Source: Myxococcales bacterium (GTDB lineage: Bacteria; Myxococcota_A; Bradymonadia; UBA7976; UBA1532). From it: a stretch of DNA of 64,000 nucleotides. Both the position numbers and the translations under genes were made by a program. Shown one piece after another: positions 55,483-64,000 of the stretch. Location of the stretch: NCBI GenBank assembly GCA_002731825.1, contig PCCS01000023.1, positions 1 through 64,000 of the forward strand. The letters run 5' to 3'. Numbering within the stretch: the stretch's first letter is position 1; every line of letters starts with the position of its first letter. Below the pieces are notes generated by a model that worked only from the letters and a program-made list of their open reading frames with translations, had not been told where the DNA came from and did not search any database.

Positions 55483-56328
55483 TCACGATCGAAATACCTT
55501 TTTCTTCCGCGCCATCACCTGCTCAAGCTTGGCCCAATTTTCCCGCGCAGGAGGCTCGTCTTCTGACTCGTCAAAGAGCGGCTCACGGTTGGCATGTAAG
55601 AGATCAGACTCGGTCATCAATGCGCCTTCAAAATTCACATGCCTCAGGTCCGCGCCTTTGAAGTTTGCTCCTCTCAGGTCGGCGTTTACAAAGCTGGCCA
55701 TTCGAAGAGAGCTGCCCCGCATATCGACACGCTCAAGATCCATATTCCGAAGACCTGTATCCTTGAGAACCGATGACAATTCTTCCGGTCCATCGGGCCA
55801 AGGAGAGATTGAATCCACAAGGATGTTCGACGCTCTTAAGCGTTGCGCCATGATGCGCGATAAATTCCTATAAATTTTGAGAGACAAACTATAAGGCGCG
55901 TTCTCGAGAAGCGTTTCAGAGAAGGCGAATAAATTGACCTCAGTTGCCGCAATAACGCTTGCAGACCGAGGTGCATTATCGATCAACGACATCTCACCGA
56001 CAGTGGCCCCAGGTTCTAACCGGGCCAGCTCATCTCCACGCCCATTGCGCTCTGACGTGACGATTAGTTGCCCCGCCATCAACACAAAAAGAGACTGTGC
56101 GGGTGTCCCCGCCGAGATCAACACGGTACCAGCCGCCAATCGCCGCAGCTTTGCCTGTTTGAGAAGATATGAGATCTCTGAGGGGCTCAGGTCGGTAAAA
56201 AGCCGGACCTTTTCGATAAGCCTGCTCAATTTATCCTTGATCTCCAAAATGATCTCTCCATCACCAGTCGTCAAACCAAGTTTCCCGTGTCCAATATCTA
56301 AGCGATTTAACTGCTTAAGACAAACCAA
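55483..56328 (-). CDS. Cyclic nucleotide-binding domain fused to pentapeptide repeats
   Basis: GTVLISAGTPAQSLFVLMAGQLIVTS...GATVGEMSLIDNAPRSASVIA (CNB); NADLRGANFKGADLRHVNFEGALMTESDLLHA (pentapeptide). Confidence 0.88.
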   Translation of the reverse strand: MVCLKQLNRLDIGHGKLGLTTGDGEIILEIKDKLSRLIEKVRLFTDLSPSEISYLLKQAKLRRLAAGTVLISAGTPAQSLFVLMAGQLIVTSERNGRGDELARLEPGATVGEMSLIDNAPRSASVIAATEVNLFAFSETLLENAPYSLSLKIYRNLSRIMAQRLRASNILVDSISPWPDGPEELSSVLKDTGLRNMDLERVDMRGSSLRMASFVNADLRGANFKGADLRHVNFEGALMTESDLLHANREPLFDESEDEPPARENWAKLEQVMARKKKVFRS

Positions 56329-56753
56329 AACACACCCACATCTTAACCGATATGGTCATTTGTCTGATACGGCATCAAATGCTCGATTGGTCAGACCAAT
56401 GACGAACTCGATTTTGTATCGGACGCCGCTGAAGGCCCCTAATAGGGCGGATTAAAACTGATAATACCGCGTCTCCAAGGAAATAGACTTGGCAGGAGAC
56501 AGTCCACTCTCGTTACAAAACCAATGAACGGTGAAACCCAATGGCGATTGCTCACCTCTTCTTGCGTAGCTCAGCTCTGTTTCGGCTATGCCGTAGCTGC
56601 CTAAGCGCGTGGCAGGCCTGTGCGAGGCTGAATTTGGCCACAGTCGAACGGGCGGCTCCAGAATAGAAAGTGGCAAATTATAGCTGGGCGCCGGATTACA
56701 GTGTATTTGGAAAGTGTGGAGCTGAGGTCATCACCAGGGGGCGCGACTCAACG

Positions 56754-57785
56754 ATGAAAAAACGAACCGGAATCCTTCTCACCCAACTGGGTACGCCAAA
56801 AGCGGCAACGGTGGGCGCAGTCCGCCCCTACTTGCGCCAATTTTTAAATGACCCCCGGGTCATCGATGTCCCTTTTTTGCTTAGGCTGGTTTTGGTCAAC
56901 CTGATCATCGTGCCATTCCGTGCACCGAAATCGACGAAGATTTATAAGGAGCTCTGGGAACACGGGAATGGACAGTCGCCCCTCTTGACCATCACTCGAG
57001 ATTTAACGAATGAACTCAATGCGCGACTCAACGAGGACGACATTTTCGTTCACATGGCGATGCGCTACCAAGAGCCGTCCATGGAGTCTGTCCTTGACTC
57101 CATGCAACGAGAGAACTACGACAAGATCGTGGTCCTTCCGATGTTTCCCCACTACGCATCATCGAGCTCGGGTTCAGCGATCCAAAGAGCCATGGACATC
57201 ATTTCGAAATGGTGGGTCATTCCAGAACTTGAAGTCGTCAGCCAATTTTACGATGCTGAGTTCTACATTGATACGCTGGTGGAACAAGCTAAGAAGCATG
57301 ACCTTGAGTCCTACGATCACATCGTTATGAGTTATCACGGCCTGCCCGATCGGCATGTGGACAAAGTATACCTAGATAAGAGGGACTTTTGTGCTGACCA
57401 CTCTTGTGAGACCGTTCTCGATGCCACCAACAAGTACTGCTACAAGGCAACAGCCTTCGAAACATCACGCCTAATCGCCGATAAAATGGGGCTTAAAGAC
57501 GAGGACTATACCGTTGCTTTCCAATCGAGACTGGACAAGAAATGGTTGACGCCATTCAGTGACGAGGTGGTCGAAGAAATGGCCAAAGCGGGCAAGAAGC
57601 GGCTTCTTGTTTTCTCACCCGCTTTCGTGGCTGATTGTCTAGAAACGATCATCGAGATCGGTGCTGAGTATCAGGAAATTTTTGAAGAACACGGCGGTGA
57701 AAAAGTGCAGCTCGTCGCCAGTTGCAACACAGAAGAGACCTGGGTCAACGGCCTGAGCCAATTCATACGAAACAGACGCGCTTAG
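56754..57785 (+). CDS. hemH: Ferrochelatase
   Basis: MKKRTGILLTQLGTPKAATVGAVRPYLRQFLNDPRVID, SYHGLPDRHV, YTVAFQSRLDKKWLTP, FSPAFVADCLETIIEIG. Confidence 0.96.
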   Translation: MKKRTGILLTQLGTPKAATVGAVRPYLRQFLNDPRVIDVPFLLRLVLVNLIIVPFRAPKSTKIYKELWEHGNGQSPLLTITRDLTNELNARLNEDDIFVHMAMRYQEPSMESVLDSMQRENYDKIVVLPMFPHYASSSSGSAIQRAMDIISKWWVIPELEVVSQFYDAEFYIDTLVEQAKKHDLESYDHIVMSYHGLPDRHVDKVYLDKRDFCADHSCETVLDATNKYCYKATAFETSRLIADKMGLKDEDYTVAFQSRLDKKWLTPFSDEVVEEMAKAGKKRLLVFSPAFVADCLETIIEIGAEYQEIFEEHGGEKVQLVASCNTEETWVNGLSQFIRNRRA

Positions 57786-57867
57786 CATCCAGGACCGAGT
57801 GACGGCACCCCAAAAAATATCTGTCGCATGCAAGTGCTCTATGACCCAACGCCTCCGCAGTGGCCAT

Positions 57868-58752
57868 TTAGCGGCTCAACTGATAGACGTAATCCGTATC
57901 ATATGTGCGAACAAACAAGCGGCCCAGCTGGTTTAAATGAAAATCTTCCGGCCCTGAGCGAACTTTCTGACGCGTCAAGATAGCGCCCGAGCGAGCTGAA
58001 ATCTGGTAGATGTAATCGGGCTCTGAGGTGAATCCATAACCACTGACGATAACATCTCCAACAAGCACAAAACGATTCGCATTGGACACCAATGGCGGGG
58101 ACTGCCAAATGATTTTGCCTGTGGCCGGATTGACGGCAACTAGGGTCGCATTCCAACCGGACGTACTCGCTGCATATGTTTTATGCCCGACGGAAGCATA
58201 TATGATGCCATCGTCCATGACCACGTGGCCCAGATGGGCTCCGACGAAATCTTCGTCGCCGCTACGCACTTGGCGAGGCGCGAGAAGCGCCTCGAAATCA
58301 AGGGCATGAATGCGCTGGCCCGCCGCACCAAAAGCCACAGCCCAGCGACCCGGTATCCACCGGTACCCGGCTGGTCTGACGCCATATACACCCACAACAG
58401 GTTGCCCAACGCGAGTCGCTGTTGCATAACTGAGTTGCTGTAGACCATAACTCGTCGGAACACTGGGAAAGACGGTCCTGGTCTGGTCGATCGTAAATGT
58501 GTTGGCTTGATAGCCAACACGCAGTCTCCAACCGTCATCGTCTGTAATCTCATTGCGCCGCTCAGACACTTTTCTGAATTTCAGCGGCTTGACCTTAACT
58601 TTGCAGTTTGCACCATGGCAAATGGCTTTCGAGGGCGTCAAATCAACTTTTTTTGATTGTTTGACCAGGATTTGACCAAAAGTCATCGCCGGCAAAATGA
58701 GCGCTAAACCAAGCAAAACCCAGGCAAGAGAACGGTTTCGTATGCACCTCAA
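57868..58752 (-). CDS. Exported beta-propeller (PQQ-like) protein
   Basis: TTG start at 58752 with AAGGAGA; signal LAWVLLGLALILPAMTFG; AVNPATGKIIWQSPPL and QISARSGAILTRQ blades. Confidence 0.65.
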   Translation of the reverse strand: MRCIRNRSLAWVLLGLALILPAMTFGQILVKQSKKVDLTPSKAICHGANCKVKVKPLKFRKVSERRNEITDDDGWRLRVGYQANTFTIDQTRTVFPSVPTSYGLQQLSYATATRVGQPVVGVYGVRPAGYRWIPGRWAVAFGAAGQRIHALDFEALLAPRQVRSGDEDFVGAHLGHVVMDDGIIYASVGHKTYAASTSGWNATLVAVNPATGKIIWQSPPLVSNANRFVLVGDVIVSGYGFTSEPDYIYQISARSGAILTRQKVRSGPEDFHLNQLGRLFVRTYDTDYVYQLSR

Positions 58753-59012
58753 TGCTGTCTCCTTTTTCTCATCGTTCGGCCCTACGCAAGAGTACAGTAA
58801 AGCCACAACAAATACCCGACTCAATGTGTTCCCACAATCGGCCTCTTGGCATAGAAATGTCAACGCCGAAGGAGACCGGAGCCAGCCTCTTTGTGCTGCC
58901 ATGGAAAAAGTCATCTCGGCCTTCGCTGTTCCAATATCGAATCCCTATTGAGCGAAGACCAATCCGCTGGTAGGCTGCGCCGGTTCGAGACGAAAGAATT
59001 TGAGGGGGGATT

Positions 59013-60530
59013 ATGGACCAGTTCATGAGTTTTGTTGGTATACTGGCGTTGCTCGGTCTCGCTTGGCTTATGTCCAATAATCGGCGTTTGATGAATTGGC
59101 AAACCATTGGAGTCGGGCTCCTACTCCAAGTTATCCTGGGCGCTATCCTTCTCAAGTGGCAACCCGGGATCGATGGAATTTCAGCCTTCAGTGATGGCGT
59201 GAAAGGTTTCCTTAAGTTGTCCGAGCAAGGGTCGGGCATGGTCTTCCAAGACCTGGGTTTATCAGCAAAGTCCGGCTTTCAATTCGCCTTCCAAATTTTG
59301 CCGACGATCATCTTTTTCTCGGCCGTTATGGCGGTTTTATATTACCTCGGTTTGATGCAAATCATCATTTCATTTATGGCTAAATTCGTTAAGAAAGCCA
59401 TGGGGACGAGTGGCTCAGAGACTCTGTCCGTTTCAGCGAATATTTTCGTTGGTCAGACGGAAGCCCCACTGATGATTCGGCCTTTTTTGCCTCAAATGAC
59501 AAAATCGGAACTCTTCACCGTAATGGTCGGGGGATTCGCAACCGTAGCGGGCGGGGTACTCGCAGCCTATATCGGTATGGGTGTAGACGCAGGGCATCTT
59601 GTGGTTGCATCGGTTATGTCAGCGCCGGCCGCCTTGGTTGTAGCAAAAATTATGTATCCAGAAACGGAGGTTTCGCAAACGGCTGGTGATGTTGCCCTAC
59701 CAGACATTGATTCTGGCGATAATGTCATAGATGCCGCCGCTCGGGGTGCAACCGATGGCCTTAAGCTGGCACTCAATGTCGCAGCCATGCTGATCGCCTT
59801 CTTGGGGTTGGTCGCGGTTGCAGATTGGCTACTTGGAGGTCTTGATTCGCTGATCGACGGTTCGATGCTCGGCGGCGAACAAATGGCCAATAAAGAATTT
59901 TCTGGTTTCTTTCCCGGCAGCCTAACAACGATTTTTGGAACACTGCTGGCACCTATCGCTTTCGTGATGGGTGTACCATGGGCCGATGCGGCCGCCGTGG
60001 GCAACCTGCTAGGCCAAAAGCTGGCGGTCAACGAATTCGTCGGTTATCAGACCCTGAGCGACTTAATCAAATCGGGCACAATCACCGAACGATCCGCCGT
60101 TATTTCCACCTACGCCTTATGCGGCTTTGCAAATTTTGGGTCCATTGGCATCCAGATCGGTGGAATTGCAGCCCTTGCGCCGGAGCGGCGAAAGGACCTC
60201 GCATCCATGGGATTTAAAGCCATGTTGGGGGGTGCATTTGCAACCTGGCTGACCGCCTGTGTCGCGGGCCTGATGATCGGTGCACCAACCACACCCGCAT
60301 CGAGTAAAACGGTGACCACTCAACCCGCTGTCCACTCCGTTATGACCCACAGTCGGTCCATTGTCGCACCGAGTATTGAAGAGACTGCAAAAACAATTAT
60401 CAAGGTCTCTGAAGCCCAATTGGCTCGAGCAACGGTTGGCTCGATTGACACGGCTCCTCTGCCTAAGGTCACGCATCCAGACCCGGTTAAATCAACAAAA
60501 AAAGCGAAAAGCAGCAGCGACACGAAATAA
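59013..60530 (+). CDS. Concentrative nucleoside transporter (NupC/CNT family) with long C-terminal extension
   Basis: SGFQFAFQILPTIIFFSAVMAVLYYLGLMQ, SANIFVGQTEAPLMIRPFLPQMTKSELFTVMVGGFATVAGGVLAAYI. Confidence 0.94.
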   Translation: MDQFMSFVGILALLGLAWLMSNNRRLMNWQTIGVGLLLQVILGAILLKWQPGIDGISAFSDGVKGFLKLSEQGSGMVFQDLGLSAKSGFQFAFQILPTIIFFSAVMAVLYYLGLMQIIISFMAKFVKKAMGTSGSETLSVSANIFVGQTEAPLMIRPFLPQMTKSELFTVMVGGFATVAGGVLAAYIGMGVDAGHLVVASVMSAPAALVVAKIMYPETEVSQTAGDVALPDIDSGDNVIDAAARGATDGLKLALNVAAMLIAFLGLVAVADWLLGGLDSLIDGSMLGGEQMANKEFSGFFPGSLTTIFGTLLAPIAFVMGVPWADAAAVGNLLGQKLAVNEFVGYQTLSDLIKSGTITERSAVISTYALCGFANFGSIGIQIGGIAALAPERRKDLASMGFKAMLGGAFATWLTACVAGLMIGAPTTPASSKTVTTQPAVHSVMTHSRSIVAPSIEETAKTIIKVSEAQLARATVGSIDTAPLPKVTHPDPVKSTKKAKSSSDTK

Positions 60531-60850
60531 GCCCGACCCGGGCATTTAGAAACTCAGTTAAACCGGCGGAGGATCCGCCCGTGACCGACTCCGGCTGCGG
60601 CAATCTGCCTCCTAAATTTAATGCGACGTTTATGTAACGATCGTGAAAAATCGAAAAAGAAAAGTGATCTGAAACAGGATCGTCTGGCATACTGCGTATG
60701 TTGACTGGACATTCGTCGCGTTATCGCACGAGCAATGAACACCAGTCGAAACCGCACATTCACCCGAAGACCAGAGTGGTTTTCGAGGTGAATGATGCTT
60801 ACTTACCCATCCAAAAAAAGAAATCGTCTGGGCCGGGCGCAGTGGAATGT

Positions 60851-62215
60851 TCAGGATTGTTTCAAGACGTCTTGGTAGCTGATCTCACCCGTTTCGGAGT
60901 CAATAAACGTCACGGTTACAGAATCTGTGACCGGGTCAAACTTTAGGGTAGTCGCTGCCCAATCGCCGGATACATATTTTACTTGGTCTGCCTCAAAAAA
61001 TGTCTCGAACAGACTGGGGTCAGATGAGGCTAATTCGTATCGCGCGCTTTGTTTGCTTCCGCCCGGTCCACATAAGATCTCCCAGATGTGTCGTCGCAAA
61101 CCCGTTTTCTCGACGCGCCAGACGGCTCCCATATGAAAATCACCGGACAGAAACCACACGTTGTCGACGGGTGAATTTGTTATAAAATCAAGCAATTCAT
61201 CCCGTTGATCCGGAAAGCCCTGCCAACGTTCGTTCTCTGATAACCAAACGGCCGGCAACTTTGCTATGGGGACGGAGTTGAGAATAATTTTAAAGTGACA
61301 TTCGCTTGCTGCGAGGGCTGACTTGAGCCAATTCATTTGTTCGATGGATATATATAACCTGTCGGACGCGACCCGCTCGTGTCGACAGTCTAATACGAAA
61401 AATTCCGCTGTCTTGCCCCACGTATAACTCGTCCACAATGTACCATTCGATGTGGGTTGAGTTGGCGTTGATTCAAAGAACGCATCAATGCCTGTCTGAC
61501 GGGTGAGGGAGTCAATATCCTGAAGGTCATCATTGTTAGCGACCTCGTGGTCATCCCAAGTTTGATAGGTTCCCACCGAGCTTAACAATTGTCGGTACTG
61601 TTGGTTTTTCAAGGTCAGCCCCCAAGCTGACCTAAATTCATCGCGCGTCGTTGCGCCGTCGTTGTAACTCATGTCACCGAGATGACAGAACACATCTAGC
61701 GGCAGGGCGGCCAGTGTCAGCAATGACGGGAAAGGAGCTCGGCCTGCTGAAGTACACGCGGTCGCGCCAATGAGTAAAGGCCTTATGGTTTCATCCCTGT
61801 CGACGGTTCTAAAGCGACCGACATCAGACCAGGTGTTGCTCTCTGAAAGCCATCCAAATCGATAAATCTGTTCTAAATCTAGATCCGTCACGCGCACTTT
61901 AAGATAGCCCGAATCGGATTCGATCCACTCATCCAAGACCGAATGTTCGGGCCCTTCATGCTCGCGCCAAACCAATAATCTGGCCGCTCCGGAATCGGCG
62001 GTATACCCCCAGAGTATAACGCTTTGTCCCGACATTGAGCCCGCTTGAATTCCGTAGGGGAATGTCAGCGCCCGACGGTCCGGATCATCAGTAAAAACGG
62101 GTACGTCGAGCTGCGTCGTCCGTCTTTCACCTTCACAGGCAGATGACGTGGCGACACTGGCGACAGCGAGCGTCTGGATGAACCGCCTGCGACTTAAAAC
62201 GGGTATACTTGACAT
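60851..62215 (-). CDS. PhoD-like phosphatase/phosphodiesterase with Tat lipoprotein signal
   Basis: SRRRFIQTLAVASVATSSAC; FCHLGDMSYND, YQTWDDHEVANND, WFLSGDFHMGAVW. Confidence 0.9.
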   Translation of the reverse strand: MSSIPVLSRRRFIQTLAVASVATSSACEGERRTTQLDVPVFTDDPDRRALTFPYGIQAGSMSGQSVILWGYTADSGAARLLVWREHEGPEHSVLDEWIESDSGYLKVRVTDLDLEQIYRFGWLSESNTWSDVGRFRTVDRDETIRPLLIGATACTSAGRAPFPSLLTLAALPLDVFCHLGDMSYNDGATTRDEFRSAWGLTLKNQQYRQLLSSVGTYQTWDDHEVANNDDLQDIDSLTRQTGIDAFFESTPTQPTSNGTLWTSYTWGKTAEFFVLDCRHERVASDRLYISIEQMNWLKSALAASECHFKIILNSVPIAKLPAVWLSENERWQGFPDQRDELLDFITNSPVDNVWFLSGDFHMGAVWRVEKTGLRRHIWEILCGPGGSKQSARYELASSDPSLFETFFEADQVKYVSGDWAATTLKFDPVTDSVTVTFIDSETGEISYQDVLKQS

Positions 62216-62350
62216 CTAATCGCCTCGATCAAGTTTAGAATCGGAGTCAATGCATCCAAATGGGGCACAACCACAAGATACAGACGTCCTCAATAAAAGA
62301 TCCACCAAGAACACACACGAGCCGTACTGAACCTGGACGTCTGTCGGTCT

Positions 62351-62360
62351 TGGTAGATAT
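62351..62360 (+). promoter_or_regulatory. TGGTAGATAT box upstream of the M14 peptidase gene
   Basis: Shares the 12-mer CTTGGTAGATAT with the 36.3-kb operator; ends 105 nt before the ATG at 62465. Confidence 0.45.
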
Positions 62361-62464
62361 CAAAAAACCACCGTCGATCAAAGGCAGGGGGACAGAGTCA
62401 GCATGGACATCCAAAGATGAGTTTCTCTTGTGGCAATCGGGTGGATGTGACAGAAAATTAAGCG

Positions 62465-64000
62465 ATGATGAAACATAGTCTAAGCATCTGGGGTCTGTTC
62501 TTTATTGGCTGTAGTCAAACGCCCCAAATCCATGGTCAAGAGACCACGGAGACACCCGCCAAGGAGGCCACCAGGGTCGCGGACGACAGCTCTGTCGCTG
62601 CAGCCCAGCCGAAGGCCCCGGAGCCCAAGGCTGAAAAATGCAACAAAGATCTCGAATACTGGACTCAATGTGATGAAGGACGCTGGCTGTCAAACACGCT
62701 AATCGACTCAATAAATCGACTATGCTTCACGAGCCCAGAACTGAAAAAAATAACTGAACACGAGGGTCGACGCTGGCAGCAAACTCTGTACAGCGATGTT
62801 GATCCGGTGAGCGAATGGGACTATGAGCGCTGTCATATCGCGGGTCAATGCCCCGAAAAGATGACGAATTCACGTCCACCGGATATGGTCCCTCAGGAGC
62901 CCGTGTCAGGTGTGACGCCAGCCGGTGCAAATGCCTATTGTAGGGGACTGGGACAACGTTTACCGACGGCTTCGGAATGGGCTCATTTGGGCGGATGTGG
63001 TGATAACAAGGCCAACAGAATACTCCGCTGTATCGATGACATGAGTCCGGGTAATTCGAGTCAGGGCCTTCAAAAACGAACCTACGCAAGACGGTTTGCA
63101 GACGCCGTTCGGACAACCTATTTATCCAAGGTCAAGGCGGGACGCGCTCAGAAAAGGAGCGACCTATGCAAGCGCGCCTGTCGAAAAGACGTCTCATGGC
63201 TAGCATGCGATCCTCATTTCGCTGACCACTACGGTCATCCACCGAAAAAAGCCGCCACAGGCTTTGATGTTGGTGAGACCTACAAAGGGAACGAACAGGT
63301 CGAAGCACTGTTGCGGGGCTATGCCGAGGCGTTCCCTAAAATCACCCATCTGAAAGCCATTGGTCAATCCAATCAGGGTCGCGCGATTTGGGCCCTTCGT
63401 ATCTCTCGACAAGCCAACACCGACGCAAGTCAGCCAGCCGTACTGTTAAACGCCGCTCATCATGGAGATGAGTTACTCTCCATCGAGTATGCCATTGACG
63501 CTATCCAATTTATCTTGAGTGAGCGAGAGAGACCTCAGGTCCGACGGTGGCTGGACAGGTTGGACATATGGGTCATTCCCCTTGTCAATCCAGATGGAAA
63601 TCACCACACCTTATTCCGATCATGCAAAAACAACATCGGACGTAAAAATGGTCGAGACGTTAATGGTGATGGCCGATTTGTCAGCGGAGAGGGTGTCGAC
63701 CTGAATAGGAATTATCCATTCAAATGGGGGTTTTTAGGCGAAGTTGGCAGCAAATCAGACTGGAGACATCACCACTATCGGGGAGAAAACCCGGCTTCGG
63801 AACCTGAAACAAAAGCCCTGGTCAAGTTGGCCGAGACGTACCGGTTTTCGACCGCTTTTTCATGGCATACCAATGGCAAGCTGATTCTCTCGCCCTACAC
63901 CATTCGCAAAGTGAAAAACACTAAGCCGGATTTAGCGTGGACGGCGGCTGAAAAGTTACAATCAGCCATGACACAAACCAAATCACTGCGGTTTCGTGTG
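62465..64000 (+). CDS. Lipoprotein with FGE-sulfatase-like segment fused to M14 zinc carboxypeptidase (3' truncated by window edge; absent from ORF track)
   Basis: Hand translation is open to the window end: MMKHSLSIWGLFFIGCSQTP; VSGVTPAGANAYCRGLGQRLPTASEWAHLGGCG; AAHHGDELLSIEYA (HxxE), PLVNPDG, DLNRNYPFKW, FSWHTNGKLILSPY. Confidence 0.88.
   Translation, partial: MMKHSLSIWGLFFIGCSQTPQIHGQETTETPAKEATRVADDSSVAAAQPKAPEPKAEKCNKDLEYWTQCDEGRWLSNTLIDSINRLCFTSPELKKITEHEGRRWQQTLYSDVDPVSEWDYERCHIAGQCPEKMTNSRPPDMVPQEPVSGVTPAGANAYCRGLGQRLPTASEWAHLGGCGDNKANRILRCIDDMSPGNSSQGLQKRTYARRFADAVRTTYLSKVKAGRAQKRSDLCKRACRKDVSWLACDPHFADHYGHPPKKAATGFDVGETYKGNEQVEALLRGYAEAFPKITHLKAIGQSNQGRAIWALRISRQANTDASQPAVLLNAAHHGDELLSIEYAIDAIQFILSERERPQVRRWLDRLDIWVIPLVNPDGNHHTLFRSCKNNIGRKNGRDVNGDGRFVSGEGVDLNRNYPFKWGFLGEVGSKSDWRHHHYRGENPASEPETKALVKLAETYRFSTAFSWHTNGKLILSPYTIRKVKNTKPDLAWTAAEKLQSAMTQTKSLRFRV

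Noticed and set aside
56555-56625. tRNA-like snippet GCGTAGCTCAGC
   Set aside because: No acceptor stem, anticodon or T arm could be assembled.
1-64000. CRISPR arrays, transposases, integrases, prophage, biosynthetic megasynthases, known anti-phage operons
   Set aside because: No direct-repeat/spacer pattern, recombinase motifs or defence-gene motifs seen in either strand.

Overview
This 64 kb window is bacterial and gene-dense. It looks like a Myxococcota/Bradymonadales-type genome, judging from many secreted lipoproteins, two MYXO-CTERM-like tails, thrombospondin-3 repeats, Cys-rich Dickkopf-like repeats and a TonB_C/TonB-receptor fusion. I support about 39 protein genes. I found no rRNA, tRNA, CRISPR array, transposase or prophage.

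Main leads:
(1) 4730-17359: a three-gene surface block. Its first gene encodes a 2081-aa protein with an N-terminal fibre-like domain, a 12-triplet collagen stretch, tail-fibre-like 34-aa repeats and six tandem fibrinogen-like (YCDM..GGGWT) domains, a ficolin-like layout. The repeats are strongly constrained at the protein level but diverged at synonymous sites.
(2) A 10-mer TGGTAGATAT occurs exactly at four loci that I found by eye. All four are intergenic and oriented toward the downstream start codon. One is a perfect 24-bp inverted repeat between divergent GH31 and aldo-keto reductase genes, and another is a near-palindrome between a TauD/At3g21360-like dioxygenase and phosphofructokinase. 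This suggests a small uncharacterised regulon.
(3) A putative carbohydrate catabolic neighbourhood at about 31.3-50.7 kb: GH20-like, YihQ-like GH31 with an apparently altered sulfonate-site Arg, AKR, Fe/2OG dioxygenase, PFK and polyphosphate glucokinase.
(4) A run-off ORF at the right edge, missing from the ORF track: an FGE-like segment fused to an M14 carboxypeptidase lipoprotein.

All family calls come from motif reading without database searches.
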